Shown piece by piece: positions 32,538 through 42,255 of a DNA stretch of 64,000 nucleotides. The position numbers were made by a program, and so were the translations under genes. The first letter of the stretch is position 1. Every line of letters begins with the position of its first letter. The notes beneath the pieces are model-generated. The model was not told the DNA's origin and ran no database searches. It worked only from the letters and a program-made list of their open reading frames with translations. This DNA is from Cedecea selenatireducens (GTDB taxonomy: Bacteria > Pseudomonadota > Gammaproteobacteria > Enterobacterales > Enterobacteriaceae): positions 124,001 to 188,000 of the forward strand of contig NZ_JBHIKW010000001.1 of assembly GCF_042138895.1 (NCBI RefSeq), given 5' to 3'.

Positions 32538-33422
32538 TTACTTGCTCAGGCCATGTTTAACCAGCCACTGATGAGCCACGTCATCAATGCTGGCGAATTC
32601 GGCAAGCTGCCCGTTCATGGCAATCAAATCTGCGGTGGTTAGCTGCGCAGACACTTTGTTCAGCGTGTTCTCAATCGCCGGGTTCAGCGTGGCGGTGGCG
32701 ACAATCGGGACGATGTTTTGTGCCGCAAACAGGTTTTTCGGATCGGCAAGCGCCACCAGATGATCTTTCTGAATTTCCGGCGTGGTGGACGTTAAGTCAG
32801 CCGCCTGGATTTGATTATTTTTCAGCGCGGTCAGCGTCAGCGGGCCTGCGACATCCAGCACTTTGAAGCTCTTGAAGTTCAGGCCATAGACTTCTTTCAG
32901 CCCCGGCACGCCTTCATGGCGAGTTTTCCATTCGGCCGGGCCACCCAGGATAAGTTCTGCCGCATGAGGCTTCAGGTCATCAATCGTTTTGAGCTGGTAT
33001 TTATCCGCCGTTTTTTTGGTCACGGCGATAACGTCGCTGTTTTGCGCCACGGCGGTGTGCAGCATTTTCACTTTTGCCGGCAGCTTCGTCGCCAGCGCGG
33101 TCGCCACTTCATCAGAGCTGTGCGCTTTATTATTGGCGTCCAGGTAGCTCAGCAGCGCGCCGCTGTATTCAGGGATAACGTTAATGGAGCCGTCGAGCAG
33201 AGCCGGAATGTAGACTTCGCGGCTGCCGATATTCAGCTTCTTCTCCACCGGGATGTTTTGCGCTTCCAGGGCTCCGGCATAAATCGTCGCCAGCAGCTGG
33301 TTTTCCGGGAAATCAGCCGAGCCAATAATCACCTTCTGGCCCGAGTCCGCCGCCCACGCGGAGGAAACAACGGACAGCATCGCGGCACTCAACAGCGTCA
33401 AACAACGTTTCTTCATATTCAT
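32538..33422 (-). CDS. ABC transporter substrate-binding protein, glycine-betaine/OsmF type
   Basis: 294-residue periplasmic binding protein with signal peptide MNMKKRCLTLLSAAMLSVVSSAWA. The mature part starts KVIIGSADFPENQLLATIYAGAL, the OpuAC/OsmF (YehZ) pattern used for quaternary amines. ATG at 33422 is preferred to a GTG at 33431 because AAGGTG lies before it. It lies between the permease genes and the MIO-less lyase gene. Betaine-type binding proteins include ergothioneine-binding EgtU of other bacteria, so a trimethylhistidine ligand is plausible; aromatic-cage residues should be checked by modelling. Confidence 0.88.
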   Translation of the reverse strand: MNMKKRCLTLLSAAMLSVVSSAWAADSGQKVIIGSADFPENQLLATIYAGALEAQNIPVEKKLNIGSREVYIPALLDGSINVIPEYSGALLSYLDANNKAHSSDEVATALATKLPAKVKMLHTAVAQNSDVIAVTKKTADKYQLKTIDDLKPHAAELILGGPAEWKTRHEGVPGLKEVYGLNFKSFKVLDVAGPLTLTALKNNQIQAADLTSTTPEIQKDHLVALADPKNLFAAQNIVPIVATATLNPAIENTLNKVSAQLTTADLIAMNGQLAEFASIDDVAHQWLVKHGLSK

Positions 33423-33455
33423 CGCGTTCACCTTGTGTAATTAACGGGCTCAACA

Positions 33456-34136
33456 TCACTGGGTTTTGATACGTCGGGAAATACCGTGGGAAACCACGTA
33501 CTTCACCGAAAGGGAAAAGAACACATCCACAAGCAGCGCCAGCACGGCAACCAACACCGCGCCGGCGGTCATCTGCGCAAAATCGTTGGCCGCACGGCCA
33601 TCGATAATTAATCGGCCAAGGCCGCCCAGCGAGACATAGGCCGCGATGGTGGCGGTAGAGATAATCTGCAGCGTGGCGCTGCGAATGCCGGAGAGAATGA
33701 GCGGCGTGGCGCACGGAAGCTCAACCTGCGTCAGCACCTGGAACGGCGTCAGGCCAATGCCTTTGGCGGCATCATGCACGCTCGGGTCAACGGAGCGGAT
33801 GCCCGCATGCACGCCGAGCGCTATCGGCGGCAGCGCCAGCACCACCAGCACGATGATGCACGGCAGAATAAAGGCCATATCCGACTCGAAATAGCCCGCC
33901 ATCAGGATAACCAGCAGGATAATCAGGCCAAACGAAGGCAGCGAGCGCAGCGCGTTGGTGGTGCCAATCAGCAGCGCTTCACCCTTACCGGTATGGCCGG
34001 TGTAGCAGCCCACCGGAAAAGCAATGGCAATCGCTATCGCCAGCGCCACGGCGCTGTAGCCAATGTGCTGTGCCAGCAGCGGGAGAATACCGTCATCGCC
34101 ATACCAGTGGCTGAGCGTAAAGAACCAGTCAGACAT
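33456..34136 (-). CDS. ABC transporter permease, betaine/osmoprotectant type
   Basis: 226-residue inner-membrane permease with about five or six membrane helices and the BPD permease EAA-loop region near GIGLTPFQVLTQVELPCATPLI (in overview; the loop runs at about residues 125-150). It pairs with the permease at 34140-34784 in a heteromeric YehW/YehY- or OpuCB/CD-like channel. Three bases separate the two genes. Confidence 0.9.
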   Translation of the reverse strand: MSDWFFTLSHWYGDDGILPLLAQHIGYSAVALAIAIAIAFPVGCYTGHTGKGEALLIGTTNALRSLPSFGLIILLVILMAGYFESDMAFILPCIIVLVVLALPPIALGVHAGIRSVDPSVHDAAKGIGLTPFQVLTQVELPCATPLILSGIRSATLQIISTATIAAYVSLGGLGRLIIDGRAANDFAQMTAGAVLVAVLALLVDVFFSLSVKYVVSHGISRRIKTQ

Positions 34137-34139
34137 ACA

Positions 34140-34784
34140 TTATCCCCTTATTGGCTGCCAGCGGCTTAAAGAGCGGGTGACGGCGACGACCACGCAGTCA
34201 AGGACGAAAGCCAGCACGATACACAGCACGATGCCGGCAATAATCGGCGTCAGAAACTGCAGTTGAAACCCCTGGGTAAACAGCGACCCCAGCTGCGGGG
34301 CACCTATCAGCGCGGCGACGGAAACAATACTGACGTTGGAAACCACGGCCACGCGCATCCCGGAACCAATGACCGGCACCGCCAGCGGCAGGTCAACCTG
34401 GAAAAACTGATGTATCGGCTTATAGCCGAGGGCAAAAGCGGACTGCCGGGTGTCAGTGGGCACCGAGTCCAGCCCGTCACACACCGTTCTGACCAGCAGC
34501 GCAAAGCTATAAATGGTCAGCGCCACCACCACGTTAATCGGGTCAAGGATTTGCGTATTGAGCAACGGCGGCAGCAGCACAAACAGCGCCAGGGACGGGA
34601 TGGTGTACAGCAGCCCGAACAGGTTAAGGATGACGCCCTTTACGCGCGGCATGCTGCACACCAGCCAGCCAGCGGGAATAGCCAACAGCAGGCCAATCAG
34701 GATTGGCGTGACCGAGAGGTAGAGGTGCCACAGCAGTAAATGAAAGATTTTGTCGCTTTGCGCCCACAGCCAGTCAAATTTCAT
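34140..34784 (-). CDS. ABC transporter permease, betaine/osmoprotectant type
   Basis: 214-residue inner-membrane permease of the same family as its downstream neighbour, with membrane helices from about residue 18 and the EAA loop near ALGYKPIHQFFQVDLPLAVPVI (residues ~118-140). IYTIPSLALF is the family signature. The ATG overlaps the ATPase stop by 4 bp, so stoichiometric translation is likely. Confidence 0.9.
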   Translation of the reverse strand: MKFDWLWAQSDKIFHLLLWHLYLSVTPILIGLLLAIPAGWLVCSMPRVKGVILNLFGLLYTIPSLALFVLLPPLLNTQILDPINVVVALTIYSFALLVRTVCDGLDSVPTDTRQSAFALGYKPIHQFFQVDLPLAVPVIGSGMRVAVVSNVSIVSVAALIGAPQLGSLFTQGFQLQFLTPIIAGIVLCIVLAFVLDCVVVAVTRSLSRWQPIRG

Positions 34785-35878
34785 ACCGCCTCCCGCGCCA
34801 TGGATTTACACGCGTCCAGCACGTGATCCAACCCCAGCGTGCCCAGCACTTCGGCTCGGTCGTCAATCACCACGGCGCGGTGGCACGGTGAGCTGAGCGC
34901 GGAGTCCAGCATCTGGCGCAGCGTGCCGCTTTGCGGGTAGAAGGTAGCGCCCAGATTAATGTGCTCGGGGACAACAGCCTCGACCTGCTGATGGGTGTCA
35001 AACCAGCCGCAGGCTTTACCTTCGCGGGTCACCAGCAGCCAGCGCTGCACCGCAATGTTGCGCGCCATTTCAATCGGCGTGCCGACCTCGGCAGTCGGCT
35101 CCGTCTGCATCGACGCCAGCGGCCCTGAATTGTAGAAACTCAGCTTGCGGTAACCCCGGTCACGGCCAATAAAATCGGCCACGAAATCACTTTGTGGCGC
35201 GTTAAGCAGCTCCCCCGGCGAGGCCATCTGCCCCAGCTTCCCGCCGGGCTTCAGCACCGCCACCAGGTCGCCCAGCTTCATCGCCTCATCGATATCGTGA
35301 GTCACCATAATGATGGTTTTGCTGACTTCTTTCTGAATGCGCAGGAACTCTTCCTGCAGCTGATCGCGCACCACCGGGTCCACGGCGCTGAAGGGTTCAT
35401 CCATCAGCATAAACTCCGGGTCAGCGGCCAGCGCACGGGCAACCCCCACGCGCTGCTGCTGCCCGCCAGAAAGCTGCCACGGATAGCGCTTTGCCAGCTG
35501 CGGAGCCAGGCCAACGACCTCAAGCAGCTCGCCTGCTCTTGCGCGGGCTTTGGCCTTGGCCATGCCGTTGAGGATCGCCGTGGTGGCGATGTTGTCGATA
35601 ATGTTTTTGTGAGGGAACAGGCCCGCATTCTGAATAACGTAGCCGATGCGCCGACGCAGCTGCACCACGTCCATTTCTGCGGTGGACTCACCGTTAAGCA
35701 GGATTTCGCCGGAGGACGGCTCAATCAGCCGATTAATCATCCGCAGTGACGTCGTTTTCCCACAGCCTGAAGGGCCTACCAGCACGGTGATTTTGCCGCC
35801 GGGTGCGGTCAGGTTCAGCCCATCCACCACGACCGTTCCGTCGTCGTAAAACTTGGTCACATTGTTGAAAGTAATCAT
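34781..35878 (-). CDS. ABC transporter ATP-binding protein, betaine/osmoprotectant type with CBS region
   Basis: 365-residue ATPase. Walker A GPSGCGKTT (about 36-44), signature LSGGQQQRVGVARAL (about 138-152), Walker B FMLMDEPFSAVDP, and switch His in MVTHD. The C-terminal ~100 residues form a CBS-like tail, as in ProV/OpuA/OsmV ATPases. First gene of the eight-gene leftward operon; an HutC-type operator lies 67 bp upstream, tying import to urocanate-responsive control. Confidence 0.93.
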   Translation of the reverse strand: MITFNNVTKFYDDGTVVVDGLNLTAPGGKITVLVGPSGCGKTTSLRMINRLIEPSSGEILLNGESTAEMDVVQLRRRIGYVIQNAGLFPHKNIIDNIATTAILNGMAKAKARARAGELLEVVGLAPQLAKRYPWQLSGGQQQRVGVARALAADPEFMLMDEPFSAVDPVVRDQLQEEFLRIQKEVSKTIIMVTHDIDEAMKLGDLVAVLKPGGKLGQMASPGELLNAPQSDFVADFIGRDRGYRKLSFYNSGPLASMQTEPTAEVGTPIEMARNIAVQRWLLVTREGKACGWFDTHQQVEAVVPEHINLGATFYPQSGTLRQMLDSALSSPCHRAVVIDDRAEVLGTLGLDHVLDACKSMAREAV

Positions 35879-35944
35879 CGCTACGCCTCATGGTCATCTG
35901 GCTGCCGAAGAAATGAACGGCTGCGTAAAAAAGCTATGTATAGC

Positions 35945-35958
35945 ATTGTATGTACAAT
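35945..35958. promoter_or_regulatory. HutC operator upstream of the ABC-lyase operon
   Basis: ATTGTA-TG-TACAAT, a near-perfect palindrome with the TGTA-N2-TACA core, 67 bp upstream of the ATPase start. It differs from the other sites by G in the central pair. Confidence 0.75.
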
Positions 35959-36293
35959 CTGCAAAGCCTGTGCCATAACAAAAACGCAACATTGAAATAA
36001 AGACAATTTATTGTTTAAAAACAAATATATATTCATTTTATTAAATTTTAAACGTGATCTAACCGTGATTTTTATCAGGATTAAAGGGTGCCTTCCGAGC
36101 GGTTTACCAGCTATCTGAACTGCTCTTTTTGCCCTAAAAAGGATCAATCGCTTTGTAAAGAGCGCCAAAAGAGTGCATCCAGGCGAGTTTTTAGCGGGAT
36201 ATATGATGTAACTATTGGCACCAATAACAATAATTCATTGATTTTAAATATAAATAAATTCAATGTCGCGCCTGGCATCAAATATGCTAATCA

Positions 36294-36303
36294 TGTATAT
36301 ACA
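36294..36303. promoter_or_regulatory. HutC operator upstream of hutU
   Basis: TGTATATACA, within the 19-base string TCATGTATATACAAGCAAA that is identical to the one upstream of the NCS1 permease. It lies 70 bp before the hutU start. Confidence 0.82.
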
Positions 36304-36373
36304 AGCAAACGAAAAAATGACATGGTATTTTTCGTGAGCATTTCTCCGTTATCTCAAAACAAGGTGAACCCCC

Positions 36374-38050
<1,677 letters not shown>

Positions 38051-38059
38051 TTCCTCTGT

Positions 38060-38079
38060 GGCGCGGCACTCGCCGCGCC
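38060..38079 (+). other. Strong intercistronic hairpin between hutU and hutI
   Basis: GGCGCGGC-ACTC-GCCGCGCC, a perfect 8 bp GC-only stem with a 4-base loop, 9 bp after the hutU stop and without a T-run. It is probably a 3' end stabilising or processing element, as distinct from a terminator. Confidence 0.6.
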
Positions 38080-38101
38080 CTGTCCTGATGAGAGAGATCT
38101 T

Positions 38102-39310
38102 ATGCGGATTTTATGGCGCAATTGCCACATCACCACCATGGCCAACGGCCAGTACAATCTTATCGAAGATGCGGCTTTGCTAACCGAAGGCGGCAAAATT
38201 GCCTGGGTGGGCCCCTATAGCCAGCGTCCCGACCTGCCTTATGACGAAGAACGCGACCTGCACGGCAAACTTGTCACTCCCGGTCTTATCGACTGCCACA
38301 CCCATAGCGTATTCGGCGGTAACCGCAGCCAGGAGTTTGAAATGCGCCTGAATGGTGCAACCTACGCTGACATTGCCGCGGCAGGCGGCGGCATCGCCAG
38401 CACGGTGAAGGCCACGCGTCAGGCGAGCGAAGCCGACCTGCTGAAAAGCGCCGGCCGCCGTATTAATGCGCTGCGCAAAGACGGCGTAACCACGCTGGAA
38501 GTGAAATCAGGCTACGGCCTCAGTTTTGAAGACGAACGCAAAATGCTGCGCGTGATCCGCCAGCTGGCGCAAAGCCTGCCGCTGACGATTTACAGCACCT
38601 GCCTGGCTGCACACGCTCTGCCCCCGGAATACAAAAACCGTAGCGACGACTTTATCACCGAGGTGTGCGAGAACTGGTTACCCGCTTTGCATAACGAAGG
38701 GCTGGTCGACGCCGTGGATGCCTTTTGCGAACATCTGGCGTTTTCCGTCCCGCAGGTGGAACGCGTCTTTATGAAGGCCCATGAACTCGGGCTGCCGATC
38801 AAGCTTCACGCCGAACAGCTTTCGCTGCTGCACGGCGCGGGGCTTGCCGCCCGCCATAATGCGCTTTCTGCCGACCACCTCGAATATCTCTGCGAGGACG
38901 ATATTGTGCTGATGGCCGGGCACGGGACGACCGCCGTCCTGCTGCCCGGAGCATTTTACTTCCTGCGCGAGACGCAAAAACCGCCGGTTTCGCTGCTGCG
39001 TAAACATCACGTGCCGATGGCTATTTCCAGCGATCTCAACCCCGGCACGTCGCCGGTACAGTCGCTGCGGCTGATGATGAATATGGCCTGTACGCTGTTT
39101 GGCCTGACGCCTGAAGAAGCGCTGGCGGGCGTGACGCTCAATGCGGCGCGAGCGTTGGGCATTAGCGATAAAGCCGGGTCGCTCGAAGCCGGTAAAGAAG
39201 CAAACTTTGTTGCCTGGGAGATAGAACATCCCGCCGAGCTCAGCTATTGGCTGGGCGGCTCGCTCTCCAAACAGGTTATCTATCAAGGTAAAGAGGTGTG
39301 GAATGATTAA
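38102..39310 (+). CDS. hutI: Imidazolonepropionase HutI
   Basis: 402-residue amidohydrolase converting 4-imidazolone-5-propionate to N-formimidoyl-L-glutamate. The metal-binding motif DCHTHSVFGGNR lies at about 62-73, with further ligands in AEQLS and SSDLNPGTSP. Overlaps hutG by 8 bp. Length matches the family (about 405). Confidence 0.96.
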   Translation: MRILWRNCHITTMANGQYNLIEDAALLTEGGKIAWVGPYSQRPDLPYDEERDLHGKLVTPGLIDCHTHSVFGGNRSQEFEMRLNGATYADIAAAGGGIASTVKATRQASEADLLKSAGRRINALRKDGVTTLEVKSGYGLSFEDERKMLRVIRQLAQSLPLTIYSTCLAAHALPPEYKNRSDDFITEVCENWLPALHNEGLVDAVDAFCEHLAFSVPQVERVFMKAHELGLPIKLHAEQLSLLHGAGLAARHNALSADHLEYLCEDDIVLMAGHGTTAVLLPGAFYFLRETQKPPVSLLRKHHVPMAISSDLNPGTSPVQSLRLMMNMACTLFGLTPEEALAGVTLNAARALGISDKAGSLEAGKEANFVAWEIEHPAELSYWLGGSLSKQVIYQGKEVWND

Positions 39311-40100
39311 AGGCTTTGAGCTTCATCAGGGTAAGCTGCCGCTGCTGATCAGCATGCCGCATCCCGGCACACAGTTAACGCCGGAAGTGGCGAACGGGCT
39401 GACCGGGCGGGCAAAAAAACTGGAAGATACCGACTGGCACATTCCAAAACTTTACCAGCCGATACGCGATCTGGGCGCCAGCATGCTCAGCGCCAACTAC
39501 TCCCGCTACGTGGTTGATTTGAATCGCCCGTCAGACGATAAGCCGCTTTACACCACCGCCACCACCGGGCTGTACCCGGATATCTTTTTCGACGGTGAGC
39601 CGCTGTTTGAGGCCGGAAAATCTCCCAACGAGCAGGCCAGAGCCGACATCCTGACCAACATCTGGCAGCCTTATCATCAGGCGCTTGCTCAGGAACTCGC
39701 CCGACTGAAAGAAACCTTCGGCTATGCGATTCTGTGGGACGCACACTCCATCAAGTCCGTAGTTCCTCGCCTGTTTGAAGGCCGCCTGCCGGACCTTAAC
39801 TTCGGTACAGCAGACGGTGCCAGCTGTAACCCGGCGCTGAGCGCTGAACTCCTGAAAACTAGCGAGCATTTCAACGGCTACAGCAAAGTGCTTAACGGGC
39901 GCTTCAAGGGCGGCTACATTACGCGCCACTACGGCGCACCGGAGCAAAACATTCATGCCGTGCAGCTGGAAGTGGCGCAGGGCTGCTATATGGACGAAGA
40001 GAGCTTTGCCTGGTCAGACGATAAAGGCGCGCAATTTCAGCGCTTGCTGACCCAACTGATTGAGACGGCGCTGGACTGGGGAAAACGTCACCACGGCTAG
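39303..40100 (+). CDS. hutG: N-formylglutamate amidohydrolase HutG
   Basis: 265-residue enzyme releasing formate and L-glutamate from N-formylglutamate, the last step of the five-step route. Family strings include LISMPHPGTQLTP (about 16-28), VVDLNRPSDDKPLY and ILWDAHSIKSVVPRLFEG. It is the formylglutamate type (Pseudomonas HutG), not the arginase-like formimidoylglutamase also called HutG in Klebsiella. Agrees with the presence of hutF. Confidence 0.95.
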   Translation: MIKGFELHQGKLPLLISMPHPGTQLTPEVANGLTGRAKKLEDTDWHIPKLYQPIRDLGASMLSANYSRYVVDLNRPSDDKPLYTTATTGLYPDIFFDGEPLFEAGKSPNEQARADILTNIWQPYHQALAQELARLKETFGYAILWDAHSIKSVVPRLFEGRLPDLNFGTADGASCNPALSAELLKTSEHFNGYSKVLNGRFKGGYITRHYGAPEQNIHAVQLEVAQGCYMDEESFAWSDDKGAQFQRLLTQLIETALDWGKRHHG

Positions 40101-40105
40101 CCCTC

Positions 40106-40133
40106 TTGACTTAATTTGTTAAAAGCGTACTTT
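40106..40133 (+). promoter_or_regulatory. Possible sigma-70 promoter for the GlxA-type regulator
   Basis: TTGACT (40106-40111), 16 bases, TACTTT (40128-40133). Initiation about 7 bases later would fall at or next to the ATG at 40141, leaving almost no leader; so either the message is leaderless or this match is fortuitous. Confidence 0.4.
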
Positions 40134-40140
40134 TCAGGAC

Positions 40141-41121
40141 ATGAAAACTATTCTGATCATCGTTCCTGACGGCGGCATGCTGTTCGAAGCCGCCGGTATC
40201 GCCGATATTCTGATGCAGGCCAATCGCCTGCATACGGAGGCCCTCGCCGAACCTCGCTACCGCATCAGCATCGCTACCACGCAGCCTCATCACGTTGTGC
40301 ACGGCATGTCCGGGCTCAACCTGCTGGCCGATCACCGGCTGGCGGACCTCGATCCCGACGAGCCCCGCGATACCATAATGATTACCGGCAAAGGCCAAAG
40401 CGAGCATGAAGGCAGCGCCGTGGTGGAGTGGATACGCCGCGCGGCATCCAATGCTGACCGCATCGCCTCCGTCTGTGGCGGCGCGATGCTTCTGGCCCAG
40501 GCGGGGATACTGGACGGCCGCAGGGCAACCACCCACTGGCGAATGCTTGAGGAACTGCAGGCCAAATGGCCGCAAATTAAAGTTGAAGCTGGCCCGCTGT
40601 ACATTCAGGACGGGCCGGTGTGGACGTCAGGCGGCGTGAGTTCCGGTTTCGATCTTACGCTGGCGCTGGTGGAGTCCGATTACGGTTTCACCCTCGCCCG
40701 CGACGTCGCTCAGGATTTAGTGATGTATTTACATCGCCCAGGCGGGCAGCTGCAGTTCAGCCGCTATCATCTGCGCCAGGCCGCCAACACCGGGCCTATA
40801 GGCCAGCTACAGGACTGGCTGCTGGATAACCTGGCGGACGATTTGTCGGTAGAGAAACTGGCAGAACGCGTTGCCATGAGCCCAAGGAATTTTACCCGCG
40901 TCTTTACCCGTGAAACCGGCGTTACGCCCGCTCGCTACGTGGAAGAGGCAAGGCTTGCCGCCGCGCGTCATCATCTTGAACAGTCAACGGACACCCTGGA
41001 ACGGGTCGCTGCTGCAGCGGGCTTTGGCAGCGCGATCAATCTGCGCCGCGTTTTTGAGCGCCAGCTTCACCTTACGCCCGGAGAGTACCGCGAGCGCTTC
41101 CACTGCCGTAAATTGGCGTGA
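40141..41121 (+). CDS. GlxA-type transcriptional regulator (DJ-1/PfpI domain plus AraC HTH)
   Basis: 326-residue regulator. The N-terminal ~185 residues form a DJ-1/PfpI-like domain with VCGGAMLLAQAGILDGRRATTHW around the nucleophile elbow (Cys near residue 113), and the C-terminal ~100 residues are an AraC double HTH (MSPRNFTRVFTRETGVTPARYVEEARLAAARH in overview). Related regulators control amine and amino-acid catabolism. It precedes the GAPDH gene by 78 bp in the same direction and follows hutG by 40 bp, so its target could be either; no direct evidence. Confidence 0.88.
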   Translation: MKTILIIVPDGGMLFEAAGIADILMQANRLHTEALAEPRYRISIATTQPHHVVHGMSGLNLLADHRLADLDPDEPRDTIMITGKGQSEHEGSAVVEWIRRAASNADRIASVCGGAMLLAQAGILDGRRATTHWRMLEELQAKWPQIKVEAGPLYIQDGPVWTSGGVSSGFDLTLALVESDYGFTLARDVAQDLVMYLHRPGGQLQFSRYHLRQAANTGPIGQLQDWLLDNLADDLSVEKLAERVAMSPRNFTRVFTRETGVTPARYVEEARLAAARHHLEQSTDTLERVAAAAGFGSAINLRRVFERQLHLTPGEYRERFHCRKLA

Positions 41122-41199
41122 ATTGATCCTTTTTTGTCATTTACGCCATTCCCCCCTGAGCATACTCTGACCCCAGACATTCAAGAGAAGGAGTGAATC

Positions 41200-42210
41200 A
41201 TGGTTAAGGTCGGGATTAATGGTTTTGGCAGGATCGGACGTAACGTGCTGCGCGCCGCGCTGGGTAACCCGGAGATTGAGATTGTTGCTATCAACGATCT
41301 GACGGACAGCAAAACCCTCGCACACCTGCTCAAACACGACTCGCTGATGGGCAAACTACCCGCGCCGGTAGAGGCCTCCGAAGGGCTGCTCCACGTTGAC
41401 GGCAAGCCGGTTCGCGTCTTCAGCGAAAGAGATCCGGCGCAGATTCCGTGGCGCGAAGTTGGCGTAGATATCGTTATTGAAGCCACCGGATTTTTCACCA
41501 GCCGTGAAAAAGCAGAGGTTCACATTACCCACGGCGGCGCAAAACGCGTGATTATTTCCGCCCCAGGTAAAGATGACGACCTGACCATCGTGCTGGGCGT
41601 GAACCACGACAGCTACGATCCGCAGAAGCACTTTGTGGTCAGCAACGGCAGCTGCACTACCAACGGCCTCGCCCCTGCCGCTCAGGTTCTGCATCAGGCT
41701 TTTGGGATTGAACACGGGCTGATGAACACCACCCACGCCTACACCAACAGCCAGGCGCTGCACGACCAGCCGGAAAAAGACCTGCGCGGGGCGCGTGCGG
41801 CAGCCCTGTCGATTGTGCCCTATTCCAGCGGCGCGGCTAAAGCCCTCGGCAAAGTTATTCCTGAACTGGACGGCCGCCTGACCGGGTATTCCCTGCGCGT
41901 GCCGGTGCCGGTGGTGTCTATCGTCGATTTAACCGTCACGCTTAAACGTGATGTGACCGCGGAGGAAGTGAACGCGGCGTTCCGTAAGGCAGCAGAATCA
42001 GGCCCGCTGAAAAATATTCTGGGCTATAGCGATGAACCGCTGGTGTCCAGCGATTATCAGGGCGACCCGCGATCTTCGATTATTGACGGGCTGTCTACGC
42101 TGGTGATTGGCGGTAACCTGGTCAAAATTCTTGCCTGGTACGACAACGAATGGGGCTTCTCGAATCGCCTTGTTGACCTTGCGTTACTGATGGATAAACG
42201 CGGCCTGTAA
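41200..42210 (+). CDS. gap: Type I glyceraldehyde-3-phosphate dehydrogenase
   Basis: 336-residue dehydrogenase. The NAD-binding start is VGINGFGRIGRNVLRAAL, Asp33 at the end of the second strand suggests NAD preference, and the catalytic Cys152 lies in NGSCTTNGLAP. The C-terminal WYDNEWGFSNR is standard. AAGGAG sits 7 bases before the ATG. Its neighbourhood (a GlxA-type regulator, hut genes) is not that of the glycolytic gapA, so it is probably a second, specialised isozyme; that is inference. Confidence 0.9.
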   Translation: MVKVGINGFGRIGRNVLRAALGNPEIEIVAINDLTDSKTLAHLLKHDSLMGKLPAPVEASEGLLHVDGKPVRVFSERDPAQIPWREVGVDIVIEATGFFTSREKAEVHITHGGAKRVIISAPGKDDDLTIVLGVNHDSYDPQKHFVVSNGSCTTNGLAPAAQVLHQAFGIEHGLMNTTHAYTNSQALHDQPEKDLRGARAAALSIVPYSSGAAKALGKVIPELDGRLTGYSLRVPVPVVSIVDLTVTLKRDVTAEEVNAAFRKAAESGPLKNILGYSDEPLVSSDYQGDPRSSIIDGLSTLVIGGNLVKILAWYDNEWGFSNRLVDLALLMDKRGL

Positions 42211-42227
42211 GGCCTAAAAAAGTAAAA

Positions 42228-42255
42228 AGCCAGCCTTTCGGCTGGCTCTTTTATT
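42228..42255. terminator. Terminator between convergent gap and serine hydrolase genes
   Basis: AGCCAGCC-TTTC-GGCTGGCT with CTTTT on the plus side and TTTTTACTTTTTT on the minus side; it acts in both directions and overlaps the end of the leftward gene. Confidence 0.82.

Larger units (their letters stand above)
35879..36373. promoter_or_regulatory. Divergent promoter region, ABC-lyase operon and hutUIG
   Basis: 495 bp, AT-rich, holding two HutC operators, one near each flanking operon. No coding frame is credible. Two CGTGAT strings at about 36052-36070 are not a convincing CRP site. Confidence 0.7.

Noticed and set aside
36052..36070. CRP site between the two HutC-linked operons
   Set aside because: Two CGTGAT half-like strings are in the same orientation and do not form the TGTGA-N6-TCACA palindrome.
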